Shown here one piece after another: positions 1 through 8,819 of a stretch of DNA of 56,569 nt (the stretch's first letter is position 1; every line of letters begins with the position of its first letter). A model generated the notes under the pieces. That model was not told the DNA's origin, did no database searches, and worked only from the letters and a program-made list of their open reading frames with translations. Where the stretch lies: NCBI GenBank assembly GCA_003142855.1, contig PLNW01000145.1:1-56569 (forward strand), given 5' to 3'. The position numbers and the translations under genes were made by a program. The DNA is from Myxococcales bacterium (lineage in GTDB: Bacteria > Myxococcota_A > Polyangia > Fen-1088).

Positions 1-103
1 CTTTTTGAATCAGTAGTGCTAGCAACGCCACCGCGCCTAGAAAGAGCAAGGCACTCTTGTTCGTGCAGCAACAGATGCGACTTGAAACTTTGATACTCGG
101 CAT
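1..103 (-). CDS. Edge-truncated small membrane-anchored or exported protein (N-terminus only)
   Basis: An open frame on the minus strand starts with ATG at 103 and runs off the left edge after 34 codons. It is preceded by GAGGTG seven bases upstream, a good ribosome binding site. The translation begins MPSIKVSSR and continues into an uninterrupted hydrophobic stretch (SALLFLGAVALLALLI), so the visible part looks like a signal anchor or signal peptide. No family can be named from this fragment. A second open frame from an ATG at 197 also reads through, but it has no Shine-Dalgarno sequence and no protein-like pattern, so I prefer 103. Confidence 0.5.
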   Translation of the reverse strand, partial: MPSIKVSSRICCCTNKSALLFLGAVALLALLIQK

Positions 104-427
104 GGGAACGCACCTCATCGGGGGCCACCGGATCGGCCGGCTGGATCAGCTGTAGTGTAGCAATACGGCGCAGGACTTGGTGCCGAAAAACCCTCATGGG
201 AGTGACGTTACTCACTTGGATTTGGCGTGCCGCGGCTCTGAACGATTGATGCCCCCGGAGTAACACTTTCCCAACCGACCGGTGTTCCCGTAAGAGTAAG
301 GGCCGGAAAAGACCTAACCCTTCCCCCTCTCATCCGCCTCAGTGGCCTCTGTGCCTCTGTGCGGAATAGGTAGCTCTCCGCCTCCCGGGCGACGACTTCG
401 GGGTAGTATCCGCGCGAGGACATACCC
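104..427. other. Non-coding spacer upstream of aroF
   Basis: No convincing gene is seen here. The stretch lies between a leftward gene start at 103 and aroF at 428, so it should hold divergent promoters, but no consensus sigma-70 boxes stand out. Around 346-378 there is a CCTCTGTGCCTCTGTG segment followed by GCGG and TAGCTCTC. It resembles a degenerate copy of the pyrimidine-rich dispersed repeat found at 6085, 21533, 34031, 37971 and 53922. Confidence 0.4.
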
Positions 428-1441
428 ATGTTGATTGTCATGAGACCGCAGGCGACCAAGGCCCAGATCGCCGCGGTGGTCGGGAAGATTCACGCGCTCG
501 GGCTCGACGCCCACGAGATCCCCGGCGCGCAGCGAACCGCTATCGGCATCACCGGCAACCGCGGCCCGCTCGACGCCGAAGCCTTCGCTTCGCTGCCCGG
601 AGTGGCCGACGCCATCCGCGTGTCGCAGCCCTTCAAGCTGGTGTCGCGCGAGGTGAAAGAGGAAGACACGATCATCGACGTGGGCGGCAGCCGGCTGGGC
701 GGCCCTGGCCTGGCCATTATGGCCGGCCCCTGTTCGGTGGAATCGGAGGAGCAGATCCTGGAAGTGGCCCGCGGCGTGAAGGAGTTGGGCGCCACCTTCC
801 TGCGTGGCGGCGCCTTCAAGCCGCGCACCAGCCCCTACGAATTCCAGGGGCTGGGTGAGAGCGGTCTCAAACTGCTGGCGCTGGCGCGCGAGAAAACCGG
901 TCTCAAGGTGGTCACCGAGGTCATGGACACCGAGGATCTGCCACTGGTGGCCGACTACGCCGACCTGCTGCAACTGGGTGCGCGCAACATGCAGAACTTC
1001 TCCCTGCTGCGTCGCCTGGGCAAGTTGGGCAAGCCGGTGCTGCTCAAGCGCGGGCCCTCTGCAACCATCAAAGAATGGCTCATGGCCGCAGAGTACATCG
1101 TCTCCAACGGCAATTACCAAGTCGCGCTGTGCGAGCGAGGCATTCGCACATTCGAAACCATGACCCGCAACACGCTAGACCTGAACGCGGTGCCGGTCTT
1201 GAAGTCCCTCACCCACTTGCCCGTCATCGTGGATCCCAGCCACGGCATCGGCATGCGCCGCCACGTCCCCGCCATGGCCCGCGCTGCCATCGCAGCCGGC
1301 GCCGACGGACTCATCATCGAGGTTCACCCCCACCCTGATCAGGCGCTCTCCGACGGACACCAATCCCTGTCGCTGCCCGAGTTTGCCGACCTGATGCGCG
1401 CGGTGCGAGTCATCGCCGGCGCCATCGGACGGCCGGTCTAG
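428..1441 (+). CDS. aroF: 3-deoxy-7-phosphoheptulonate (DAHP) synthase
   Basis: Condenses phosphoenolpyruvate with erythrose 4-phosphate, the first step of the shikimate pathway. The 337-residue protein has the architecture of the Thermotoga TM0343 type: an N-terminal ferredoxin-like (ACT-like) regulatory domain at about 1-70, then a (beta/alpha)8 barrel. AGPCSVES (99-106), [16 protein letters not shown] (126-141) and SHGIGMRRH (271-279) are visible. The expected metal ligands are Cys102, His272, Glu298 and Asp309. In TM0343-type enzymes the N-terminal domain gives allosteric inhibition by aromatic amino acids; that is inferred here. AGGA lies seven bases upstream of the ATG. The last 32 bases overlap the convergent gene that ends at 1410. 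Confidence 0.95.
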   Translation: MLIVMRPQATKAQIAAVVGKIHALGLDAHEIPGAQRTAIGITGNRGPLDAEAFASLPGVADAIRVSQPFKLVSREVKEEDTIIDVGGSRLGGPGLAIMAGPCSVESEEQILEVARGVKELGATFLRGGAFKPRTSPYEFQGLGESGLKLLALAREKTGLKVVTEVMDTEDLPLVADYADLLQLGARNMQNFSLLRRLGKLGKPVLLKRGPSATIKEWLMAAEYIVSNGNYQVALCERGIRTFETMTRNTLDLNAVPVLKSLTHLPVIVDPSHGIGMRRHVPAMARAAIAAGADGLIIEVHPHPDQALSDGHQSLSLPEFADLMRAVRVIAGAIGRPV

Positions 1442-3830
1442 CCTTGGCAGCGGCTCTCGACAAATCCCCGGCAGCCGCGCCTGGACGCAACGGCGCCAGA
1501 GCCAACGACTGCCAAGCTATTCTCGCCAAGATCGCGACGAAGGCAATGAGTAGCAGGAAGCTCTGGTAGGTGTAGCGAAGATCGACCCAGGTCTCGCGCA
1601 GGGTGAAAACCTGACCCACGCACAAGGCGGCCAGCGCGATGAACACCCACACAAAGTTGTGGTCTCGCTCCTCGTGCGGGCTCGCGACCGCCAGGGGCAG
1701 TAAGAACACGAAGTGGCAATAGTAGTTGGATGGGTAGAAGTAGAAAGGAACGAGCAGAAGTCCCATGAGGGCCACCTGTTCCAGGCCGCGGCCACGGCAC
1801 GCCAGCAGGGCGAGTGCAGTGACCACCAGCAAGATTCCGTAGAACAAGGGGCTGCGGTCGGCAAAGGTCAAACGTTGCGTCCGCACCCACTCCGCATCAG
1901 GCGCCGCCGGATGCTTGGCGATCAGCCGCTCGGCCGAGAAGTCAGGGTCAAAGGCCAGCACGTTGCGAAGGCCGACGTTGTTGGTGCTGGGGTCGGTGGC
2001 GTGGTGCCCGATCTTCTCTTGCCAGGCCATCCACGAGCCGCCGAAACCGAAAATCGCCGAGGTCAAAACAACCAGTGTGACCACACAAGCCGCGGCACCA
2101 AAACAAGCGCGCAGGGCAGGCCGCTGACTGGCCCGCCATTCTGCCAGCGACGGCACGCGCTTCTTCCACAGCAGATGATCGAAGGCGAACCACGCCAGGG
2201 GCACCAGGAAAAAGAGTACCGCCATGGCCGGGAACGCACGGATGAGGCCGCTGTAGGCAATCAGGGCGCCGCCCAAGCCAGGCCGTTTGCGCTTGATCGC
2301 GCACACCCCCAATCCGAGCGCGACCAGCCAATCCTGGCGCAGGGTCGAGCCCATGAAGTTCGCAGTGAAAGTGTAGAAGTCGGTCGCCCCCCAGATCACC
2401 ATCACGTACAGCATCACGCGCGTTCCAAAGGTGCGCGCCAGCACCAGAAAGAAGAACAAGACCAGCACGGGATCGATGAGCCCGGCCAGGGTGAGGGTGA
2501 GTTCGCTGGCCGGTGCGTTCTTGAAGATTAGGTAGGCGGACAAAATCCACGCGGGCGTCGCATTGGCGCCATGGTCTGCCAGGCTGCCGAGATAGTCGTC
2601 CCGGCCCATGGCGTCGGAGAAATACTTCATGTCGCGCTTGAACTCGTCCCAGCGTGCGGCCGTGAAGCGACTGCGGATCCCGGGTAGCTCGCTGGCGAGT
2701 TCGCGGGCCGAACGAATCTCGCTGGTACGCAAGTCGCGCACCCGCACTTGGCCAAGCTGGTCCTCGGTGAAGTCTGGCGTGTTGTCCATGTACGCAGCCA
2801 AACTGGCCAGATACAGGCCGTCGTAGCGCAGCTCGCGGAAGTACTTGGCCACTGGAAAATAGTGCCGCATATCAAAGGTGTGCACGAAGCTCCGCCGACC
2901 CTTGGCGTGGTCGCCGAACTGAAGCATCCCGAAGTGGTAGTAGCTGCCCAAGGCCGTCGCCGCACACAGGACGAGGGTGGCCAGGGTCACCGCGCGATGG
3001 GGTGCCCAACGCTTGGACAAGAAGGTTTCCTTCACCAATACGATTGCGGCGAGCCCCGCCACCATGGCTCGCAGGGGCGGCTCTCGACTGAAATCGAACA
3101 GCTCCACGAGATCCGCTACGACTTTCCCGCCCACAGCCAGTGCGGGCAACAGCAGCAGATACTGCAGTTTCGACCCGCGCTCTCGATGCAGCAACACGAA
3201 GAGCCCGGCCAGGAGACCAAACAGCAGGATGTTGCGATCAATGGATTCGCCCGCCGGCGTGCCGTGCTGGCGAAGTAATTCAGGGGGCCAAAGCTCGGGA
3301 CATGGCGAATAGACCGCGATTTCCGCCACGCCGTGAAACACATCGGCCCCGGTGGCAGACAGGCGAAGCCAGCGCACGGTCGCGTCGAGTCTGGTGCTGC
3401 GCAAGCGCATCCCTGGGCCCAATCCGCCACCGACCCGCCACAGCGGCTGCCAGGTTTGGCCGTCGAGGGAGCCCGAAAGCACGCCGACCTCGTTGGCGTC
3501 TGCCTGGACCAGAACACAACGCACGGCCTGCGCTTCACCCAGATCGTATTCGAGGAACGACGTGCCAGACGTCAATCGCGAAGTAAGATCAGTCAACCAT
3601 TCGTCACCCTCATGGCTGAGAATCCCGTCGGTGAGACGACCAGCGTGGGTGACGCCCTCGCTGCGCGCAGGGCGCTTGCCAGCGAGCAGGTTGCCTGGCT
3701 CGGCTTGGGCGCGGACTGCCCACCCGCCGATCAGGGCAGCGAGCAGGAGCGCGACGAACATGCACTTTGGCGCGCCAGTCCTGCGCGCGGGCGCATCTGC
3801 GACGGAAGGCACGCCGAGGCTTGGGGCCAC
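1410..3830 (-). CDS. Exported discoidin-like domain fused to a large polytopic membrane protein (GT-C-like)
   Basis: An 806-residue protein. RRTGAPK precedes a hydrophobic signal-like segment ending near AQA at 44. Residues of about 45-175 look like a discoidin/F5-8C-like beta-sandwich (LTDG, then a repeat of [13 protein letters not shown] and RWLRLSATG), a fold that usually binds carbohydrate. From about 195 to the end there are roughly a dozen hydrophobic segments separated by loops, including a long extracytoplasmic loop rich in charged residues. This layout resembles GT-C glycosyltransferases and related DUF2029-type membrane proteins, but I see no diagnostic DxD motif and assign no substrate. 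The start is GTG at 3830; ATG at 3761 is an alternative that would remove the positive n-region. The gene runs convergently into aroF by 32 bp. Confidence 0.75.
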   Translation of the reverse strand: MAPSLGVPSVADAPARRTGAPKCMFVALLLAALIGGWAVRAQAEPGNLLAGKRPARSEGVTHAGRLTDGILSHEGDEWLTDLTSRLTSGTSFLEYDLGEAQAVRCVLVQADANEVGVLSGSLDGQTWQPLWRVGGGLGPGMRLRSTRLDATVRWLRLSATGADVFHGVAEIAVYSPCPELWPPELLRQHGTPAGESIDRNILLFGLLAGLFVLLHRERGSKLQYLLLLPALAVGGKVVADLVELFDFSREPPLRAMVAGLAAIVLVKETFLSKRWAPHRAVTLATLVLCAATALGSYYHFGMLQFGDHAKGRRSFVHTFDMRHYFPVAKYFRELRYDGLYLASLAAYMDNTPDFTEDQLGQVRVRDLRTSEIRSARELASELPGIRSRFTAARWDEFKRDMKYFSDAMGRDDYLGSLADHGANATPAWILSAYLIFKNAPASELTLTLAGLIDPVLVLFFFLVLARTFGTRVMLYVMVIWGATDFYTFTANFMGSTLRQDWLVALGLGVCAIKRKRPGLGGALIAYSGLIRAFPAMAVLFFLVPLAWFAFDHLLWKKRVPSLAEWRASQRPALRACFGAAACVVTLVVLTSAIFGFGGSWMAWQEKIGHHATDPSTNNVGLRNVLAFDPDFSAERLIAKHPAAPDAEWVRTQRLTFADRSPLFYGILLVVTALALLACRGRGLEQVALMGLLLVPFYFYPSNYYCHFVFLLPLAVASPHEERDHNFVWVFIALAALCVGQVFTLRETWVDLRYTYQSFLLLIAFVAILARIAWQSLALAPLRPGAAAGDLSRAAAKARPAVRWRRR

Positions 3831-3889
3831 TGTGCCCGAACCCTACCCGCGACGAACGGCACGAGTCAACACACCGTCCGCCGGTCCAT

Positions 3890-4612
3890 TCAACCGGCGA
3901 CAGGCTTTCCAGAGGCGGCTGCGCGCAAGCGCTTGGCGTGCTCGACCATGAGCGCGTGAAACTCCTGATAGCCGCGAAGCGAGCGTGGCAGATTTCGTTG
4001 GCAGTAGGCCTTGGCTGCGGCGTAGCTCAATTCGCGGCGCTGGTAGCCGTGGTGACGAAGCACCCTGAGCGTATAGGCATCGACCACCATTTCGGTCTGC
4101 GCGTAGGCGTAGAGCAGGATGCTGTCCGCGGTTTCGGGCCCCACGCCCCACACCTGCAGGAGGTCTTCACGCGACGGCGGGCGGCCGGAAAGTCGCAGGT
4201 CAAACTCGCAGAAGGCGCGCAGTTTGCGGGCCTTGGCCCGGAAGTATCCCGAGGGGCGAATGGCCTGCTGCAGGCGTGCTTCGTCGACCGACACCATCTC
4301 GCGCGGTGCCAGCAAGCCGTGAAGGGCAAGCGCCTGCAGGGCTTTTTCGACGTTGGGCCAGGCGGTGTTCTGGGTGAGGATGGCGCCGCAGCAGATCTCG
4401 AAGCGCTGCGCCTCGGTGCGCGGGAAAGAGTAGTCGCCCGGATGGTAGCCGGTCAGCCGCCCGGTGAGCGTCGGGTTGCTGCCCCGGTGCTCAAGCAAGG
4501 GCCACCAGCCCTGCGGCCCGTAGGCTGCGTACAGCCGCTCGGCTAAGACGGCCAACGGGATCCCCCGGCCAGGAACGAATGGCTCTTGCCCGGGCAAGCG
4601 AGGCTTGGTCAC
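3890..4612 (-). CDS. HhH-GPD DNA glycosylase, endonuclease III / MagIII-like, no Fe-S cluster
   Basis: A base-excision repair glycosylase of the endonuclease III superfamily. The helix-hairpin-helix LLQVWGVGPETAD is followed by the catalytic aspartate in VVDAYT, and the substrate-binding helix shows AILTQNTAWPNVEKAL. The C-terminus lacks the four-cysteine C-X6-C-X2-C-X5-C cluster of Nth. This points to the cluster-free branch that includes Helicobacter MagIII (3-methyladenine glycosylase); substrate preference is inferred only. I take the GTG at 4612 (240 residues), because a longer reading from 4720 adds a cysteine-rich leader unlike the family. It is transcribed divergently from the MshEN protein at 4753. 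Confidence 0.85.
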   Translation of the reverse strand: MTKPRLPGQEPFVPGRGIPLAVLAERLYAAYGPQGWWPLLEHRGSNPTLTGRLTGYHPGDYSFPRTEAQRFEICCGAILTQNTAWPNVEKALQALALHGLLAPREMVSVDEARLQQAIRPSGYFRAKARKLRAFCEFDLRLSGRPPSREDLLQVWGVGPETADSILLYAYAQTEMVVDAYTLRVLRHHGYQRRELSYAAAKAYCQRNLPRSLRGYQEFHALMVEHAKRLRAAASGKPVAG

Positions 4613-4752
4613 GCCAGAGAATCTATCAGCCGAGACCCGCAAGTTCCTCTGCCCGGCTTTCTTCGACGCACCCGCGACGCCGCACCCCTGCAGAAATAGC
4701 CCACATCCGCCGATGATCAATCACAGGCCGCCTAGCAAGACGACCGAGCGGA

Positions 4753-5964
4753 ATGAAACTGGGCGAAATCCTCATCCAGCTCGGGCAGATCACGCCCGAA
4801 CAACTCGACGCCGGCCTGCGCGCGCAGGGATTGGCCGGCGGCAAGCTGGGCACCCACCTGGTCGAGCTCGGCTTCATTGGCACCGACCAGCTCTCCCTGG
4901 CCCTGAGTCGACAGATGGGCGTGCCCGCAGCTTTGGAACGTCATTTCTCGCGCGCCGACCCCGCCGTCCTCGCCACCCTGAAGGCCAGTCTGGCGGTGCG
5001 CTACCTGGCTGTTCCGCTGGCGGCCTCGCGCGGCGGGGTGAAGCAAGTCGTGGCGGCCATGGCCGCACCGCTCGACATGCTGACGGTCGATGACCTGTCC
5101 TTCGCCCTGGGCGCGCGAGTCGAGCCGCTGGTGGCGGGTGAGATCGTAATCGCCCGCAACATTAGACGGCTCTACGGCGTGGAGGTGAACATCAAGACGC
5201 GCATGTCGGCGCAGACCCCCACGCCAAGGCTGGTCCAGGGAGCGCCCCACCCGACTCCGACGCCCACCCCGATGTCCGCCTCAGCCCGAACGGCGTCCGC
5301 TGCGCGGATCCTGGCGCCCGCGCCGTCTGAGCGCGCGACTGGCATGAGGCGCGCCCTGGCGCCTACCCCGAGTCCGGCGCCGGCACGGGATGTGGTGTCA
5401 CCGCGAACGCCAGCACAGACGCATCTGCCCGCGTCCGGTCCGGCCATGAGCCTGGAAGATGCCATTCATCGCCTCACCCTGGCCCGCCACCGCGAACAGC
5501 TGGCCGACGTCGTGGTGGACTTCATGCGCGGCTACTTTGGCTGCGGCATGTTTTTCCTGGTGCGCGACGGCCAGGCGCGCGTGTGGCGCGGGTTCGCCTC
5601 CGGCATCCAGGAGGCGGCCATCGAGACCATCGCGTTTCCCGTCTCGATGCCCTCGTGCTTTCAGCTCGCCCACGATCGTCGCGCCTCGTTCCGCGGCCCG
5701 GCCCCGGCCGAGGGCAGCAAGCTGCAGCGCCAGATCTGGAAGTACCTGCACTGCGAGGAACCCTCCGAGATCGCGGTGGTTCCGGTCCAGGTGAAAAACC
5801 GCGTCCTCAACCTGGTCTATGCCCACGCGGCCGACGGAGGTCCACTCCCCGATGGACCGTTGACCGACCTGCAGGCCCTATGTGCCGCGGTCAGCAGCAC
5901 CTATGTGCGGATGATCCAGAAACTGAAAGCCGGGGACCCGGCGTCGAGCACGCTCGGGCGGTAG
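4753..5964 (+). CDS. MshEN (GspE N-terminal) domain protein with C-terminal GAF-like domain
   Basis: Residues of about 1-150 match the T2SS ATPase N-terminal (MshEN) domain. Two tandem motifs are seen, KLGEILIQLGQITPEQL and KLGTHLVELGFIGTDQL, each followed by L-x-x-L and Gln. MshEN domains with this pattern bind c-di-GMP; the first motif has Lys where Arg is usual. Residues of about 150-235 are a low-complexity Pro/Ala/Thr linker. Residues of about 238-385 form a GAF-like sensor-type domain (CGMFFLVRDGQARVWRG; VVPVQVKNRVLNLVYAH). There is no ATPase domain, so it is not a secretion or pilus motor. It is best read as a soluble regulator in which a nucleotide-binding input is joined to a GAF-like domain. 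Start ATG at 4753; upstream GAGCGGA is a fair ribosome binding site. Confidence 0.8.
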   Translation: MKLGEILIQLGQITPEQLDAGLRAQGLAGGKLGTHLVELGFIGTDQLSLALSRQMGVPAALERHFSRADPAVLATLKASLAVRYLAVPLAASRGGVKQVVAAMAAPLDMLTVDDLSFALGARVEPLVAGEIVIARNIRRLYGVEVNIKTRMSAQTPTPRLVQGAPHPTPTPTPMSASARTASAARILAPAPSERATGMRRALAPTPSPAPARDVVSPRTPAQTHLPASGPAMSLEDAIHRLTLARHREQLADVVVDFMRGYFGCGMFFLVRDGQARVWRGFASGIQEAAIETIAFPVSMPSCFQLAHDRRASFRGPAPAEGSKLQRQIWKYLHCEEPSEIAVVPVQVKNRVLNLVYAHAADGGPLPDGPLTDLQALCAAVSSTYVRMIQKLKAGDPASSTLGR

Positions 5965-6084
5965 AAATTCGCTCAAGCAGCGACGGTACCCGCGGCCTGG
6001 TTGACATCCAATTGCTCTGACAGGGGAACCCCCAAAGCGTTCCGCGCCCTGCCCGACCGCCACCAGCCGGCGTCTTCAAGCTGG

Positions 6085-6140
6085 CCCCCTCTGCGTCCTC
6101 CCCTCTCCTCTCTGCGTTCTCAGCGGCGGGTGGCTGTCAG
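6085..6140 (+). repeat. Pyrimidine-rich dispersed repeat, copy 1
   Basis: An intergenic element made of CTCTGCGTCCTCCCC, a TCTCC tract, CTGCGTTCTCAGCGG and GGGTGGCTGTCAG. It recurs at 21533, 34031, 37971 and 53922 and, inverted, at 53775. It sits in the 216-bp gap between the convergent ends of the MshEN gene and the DUF47 gene. No open frame or long stem is evident inside it. Confidence 0.75.
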
Positions 6141-6180
6141 GCTGATCTCCCGCACTTGGCCGCAGCCCCAACATGCCCCT

Positions 6181-6801
6181 CTACGAATTCTCTAGGACCA
6201 CGCCCTCGATGATGTTGGCCACGTCCTCACAACGGTCGGTGGCGGTTTCGAGCAGCTCGTAGATCTCTTTCCACTTGATGACGAAGATGGGGTCCTTCGC
6301 CTCTTTGAACAGCTTGGCGATGGTCGTCCGCAACTGCACGTCTGCCTCGTTTTCCAGCCGGTTGATCTCGACGCATTTCTCGAGAATCAGGGCCGGATTC
6401 TTCAGATTGCGCAGCCCGGAGAGCGCCTCCAGCACGCGTTCTGCCCCGTGCAGCAGAGTGCGCGCCAGAGCGGCCAATTCCGAGGTGGGCTCGTGAATGT
6501 CATACACCACCAGGTTCTGAGCCGCCGCCTCCACAAAATCCATCACATCGTCCATTTTCGAGATCAAGCGGAAGATGTCGTTGCGATCGATGGGCGTGAT
6601 GAAGGTCTTGTGCAAGCGCGCAACAACCCCATGGGTGATGTGGTCGCACTCGCTTTCGATAACCTTCACGCGTGCGCTGGCCGCGGCGCAATCGGTTGAG
6701 CCCTCCGCCATCTCAAGGAAGACGCGGCAGCCCTCCACCGTCTTTGCAGCGTGCTTCTCGAAGTCGTCGAAAAAGGACTCTTCTCGCGGCAAGAAACGCA
6801 T
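6181..6801 (-). CDS. DUF47 / PhoU-like protein
   Basis: A 206-residue all-helical protein of the DUF47 family, distantly related to PhoU. It shows the two-repeat pattern with acidic metal-binding positions: ESECDHITH, FITPIDRNDIFRLISKMDDVMDFVE, and NRLENEADVQLR with ATDRCEDVANIIEG near the end. Members are normally co-transcribed with a Pit-type phosphate transporter and are thought to regulate it. No pit gene lies on either side here, so it is an orphan in this window. ATG start; no strong Shine-Dalgarno sequence is visible. The upstream neighbour at 6925 is divergent. Confidence 0.88.
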   Translation of the reverse strand: MRFLPREESFFDDFEKHAAKTVEGCRVFLEMAEGSTDCAAASARVKVIESECDHITHGVVARLHKTFITPIDRNDIFRLISKMDDVMDFVEAAAQNLVVYDIHEPTSELAALARTLLHGAERVLEALSGLRNLKNPALILEKCVEINRLENEADVQLRTTIAKLFKEAKDPIFVIKWKEIYELLETATDRCEDVANIIEGVVLENS

Positions 6802-6901
6802 GTTCTGGGCTGTATCGCTGAACCGGGCCGCGCTGTCAACCTCGTGAATCTTCCCCGCAAGAACTGGCCAAGGGGCCGGTTGCTCCCACGGGAGCGCATG
6901 A

Positions 6902-6918
6902 GAACCCTTTCAGGGTTC
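6902..6918. repeat. GAACCCT-TTC-AGGGTTC hairpin, GGGAACCC-type palindrome
   Basis: A perfect 7-bp stem with a 3-base loop. It ends six bases before the ATG at 6925, where a Shine-Dalgarno sequence would be expected. The same palindrome, longer (9-bp stem), follows the stop codon of the gene ending at 37844. Confidence 0.7.
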
Positions 6919-6924
6919 CCGTAG

Positions 6925-8649
6925 ATGATGGACCGGCGGCCGCTGGTGTTTCATAGTGCGCTGGTGAACGAGACACGCAAGCCAGCCTCGCAGGGTCAAG
7001 TCGTGGCCTTGACCCACTACCGCGCCCAGCTTGAGCGCGGACGTCGCAGCCGGCGCGCCGACGCACTCTTTGCCACCGCCGATCCGGTCGGCGCCATTCG
7101 CGCCCTGCCGCCCGACGAGTTCTTCTACGTCCTGCACGAGCTGGGTTTCCCAGAAGCCCTTGAGATTCTGGTCCACGGCACGGCGGAACAAGTGCAAGGT
7201 GCGCTCGACCTCGCCCTCTGGGACCGCGACCAGATCTCCACCGAACGCGCCGACGAGTGGCTCACCGCTATCGCGCAGGCTCCCTTCGAAACCGTGGGGG
7301 CCTGGGCGCGGGGCCTGGATATCGAACTGCTCGCCTTGTTGATTCGCCAGCGGGCTCGCATCTACGACCTATCGCTGGAGGAACCGCCTGACGAGCCTGA
7401 AGGCATCCTGTTTGACACACCGGATCGCCTCTTCACCTTGGAGCTACTGGGCGACGAGCAGACCCAGCGGATGACTCAGCAGCTGATGGAGAACCTCTAT
7501 CGCGCAGACCAATTCATGATGCGTCGGTTTCTGGTGGGCATGCGCTCGGAACTCGATTCGGAATTGGAGCAGACGGCCTTCCGCTGGCGATCAGGCCGCA
7601 TGGCTGACCTGGGCTTCGTGGATTTCTACGAAGCACTCGAGGTCTACCGCGAGCTGGATCCCGCTAGCGTACAACTGGAATCTGGGCCGGTCGCGTCGGG
7701 CCAACCGCCCGACGAACTAGGTATGGACACCCATCTGCGCCTGCCGGTGTTGATGGCTGACCGCCTGGCCGGCGCCACGCCGTTCGCCCGTGCGGTGGCA
7801 GGCCTGACTTCGGCAGCAGAAGTAACCGCCCTGCACAGCGCCCTGGTGGCCCTGTGCAATCGGGTGCTCTCTGCCGACCGGGTCTCGCCCGGAGACGACC
7901 CAGCCGTGGCCGCCGTGCTTGGGCGCGTGGCAGCCACCCTGGACCTGGCTGTGGAGTTTTTCAGCCGAGGGGACGAGGCTGCCGGCCTGGCCGCTGTACG
8001 TCGCGTGTCCGTGACCAAGCTCTTCCGGCTGGGCGTCAGTCTGGTGGGCAAGCTGCACAAACTCGCCCGGTCGCTGGAGCGAGACAGCCCCTTTGCTGTG
8101 CTTCGACCGGCCATCGAACTGTGGGAGCCCGAAGACGCTGAGGTTATCAGCGCGCTGACCAGGTTGCGGCCGCTCTACCCCTGTCTGCTCGACCACCCGC
8201 CCAGCGCAGGCGAGCGTCCCTTCGCAAGCCTTCGTGACCTGGCCACGGCCACGGCTGCCATCGAGCGGGCCGGGGCGGCCCTCGCCCTGGTGGTGGGTCT
8301 GGGCGTACGGCCGGAGCATATCTCTCCCGAGCGTCTGAGCGTCATAGGCGTCGCCGACCCCGCGGTTATCGACACCGGCCTGCTGGCGCGAACCGTTCTG
8401 GTCCAACGCCTGCTGGGACGCGGGCCTGGCCCGGTCGAACCCCTGCCAGCCCAGGCGATTTCATCATTCAAGGAAAAGTTTAATGGTAGTCAGCAACGAG
8501 TTGAAATAATGGCTAAATCGGCGGCGTCAATCATGCAATCCGCCTCCCCTGGCGGACGCTTCTCGCCAGCCACCGAGGCAATCGCCACCCGCTGGCTGCA
8601 CAGCCTGGCGCCGCTCGAACCAGTCCTATCGAACCGCGGACCAAGGTAG
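6925..8649 (+). CDS. DUF6178-like protein of unknown function
   Basis: A 574-residue, mostly helical soluble protein rich in Leu, Ala and Glu, without signal peptide or membrane segments. Segments such as ALPPDEFFYVLHELG and GFVDFYEALEVYRELDP resemble the DUF6178 family known mainly from deltaproteobacteria; the assignment is from memory of the family pattern. No catalytic motif can be named. The start is uncertain: ATG at 6925 lies directly behind a hairpin with no ribosome binding site, and GTG at 6964 is an in-frame alternative. A conspicuously A/T-rich patch at about 8463-8520 (KEKFNGSQQRVEIMAKSA) interrupts otherwise high-GC codon use. Confidence 0.7.
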   Translation: MMDRRPLVFHSALVNETRKPASQGQVVALTHYRAQLERGRRSRRADALFATADPVGAIRALPPDEFFYVLHELGFPEALEILVHGTAEQVQGALDLALWDRDQISTERADEWLTAIAQAPFETVGAWARGLDIELLALLIRQRARIYDLSLEEPPDEPEGILFDTPDRLFTLELLGDEQTQRMTQQLMENLYRADQFMMRRFLVGMRSELDSELEQTAFRWRSGRMADLGFVDFYEALEVYRELDPASVQLESGPVASGQPPDELGMDTHLRLPVLMADRLAGATPFARAVAGLTSAAEVTALHSALVALCNRVLSADRVSPGDDPAVAAVLGRVAATLDLAVEFFSRGDEAAGLAAVRRVSVTKLFRLGVSLVGKLHKLARSLERDSPFAVLRPAIELWEPEDAEVISALTRLRPLYPCLLDHPPSAGERPFASLRDLATATAAIERAGAALALVVGLGVRPEHISPERLSVIGVADPAVIDTGLLARTVLVQRLLGRGPGPVEPLPAQAISSFKEKFNGSQQRVEIMAKSAASIMQSASPGGRFSPATEAIATRWLHSLAPLEPVLSNRGPR

Positions 8650-8819
8650 CGATCTCGGTGCAACATCCGCTCCGCCCTTGACACCGATGGCCGGCCCGCA
8701 GTACGTGGAAGCGCTACCAGACAAGCCCCGTCCGGGAAGTCGGGAATAAAGTCCCAAGTTGTGGGGTTTGCCCGGGGGTATCGCAAGCGGCTCCGACCGA
8801 ACAATTAAATGAGGATCAA

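Noticed and set aside
8678..8706. TTGACA upstream of the ABC operon as a promoter
   Set aside because: The hexamer 17 bases downstream (GTACGT) is a poor -10, and the distance to the start codon is long. Not reported as a feature.
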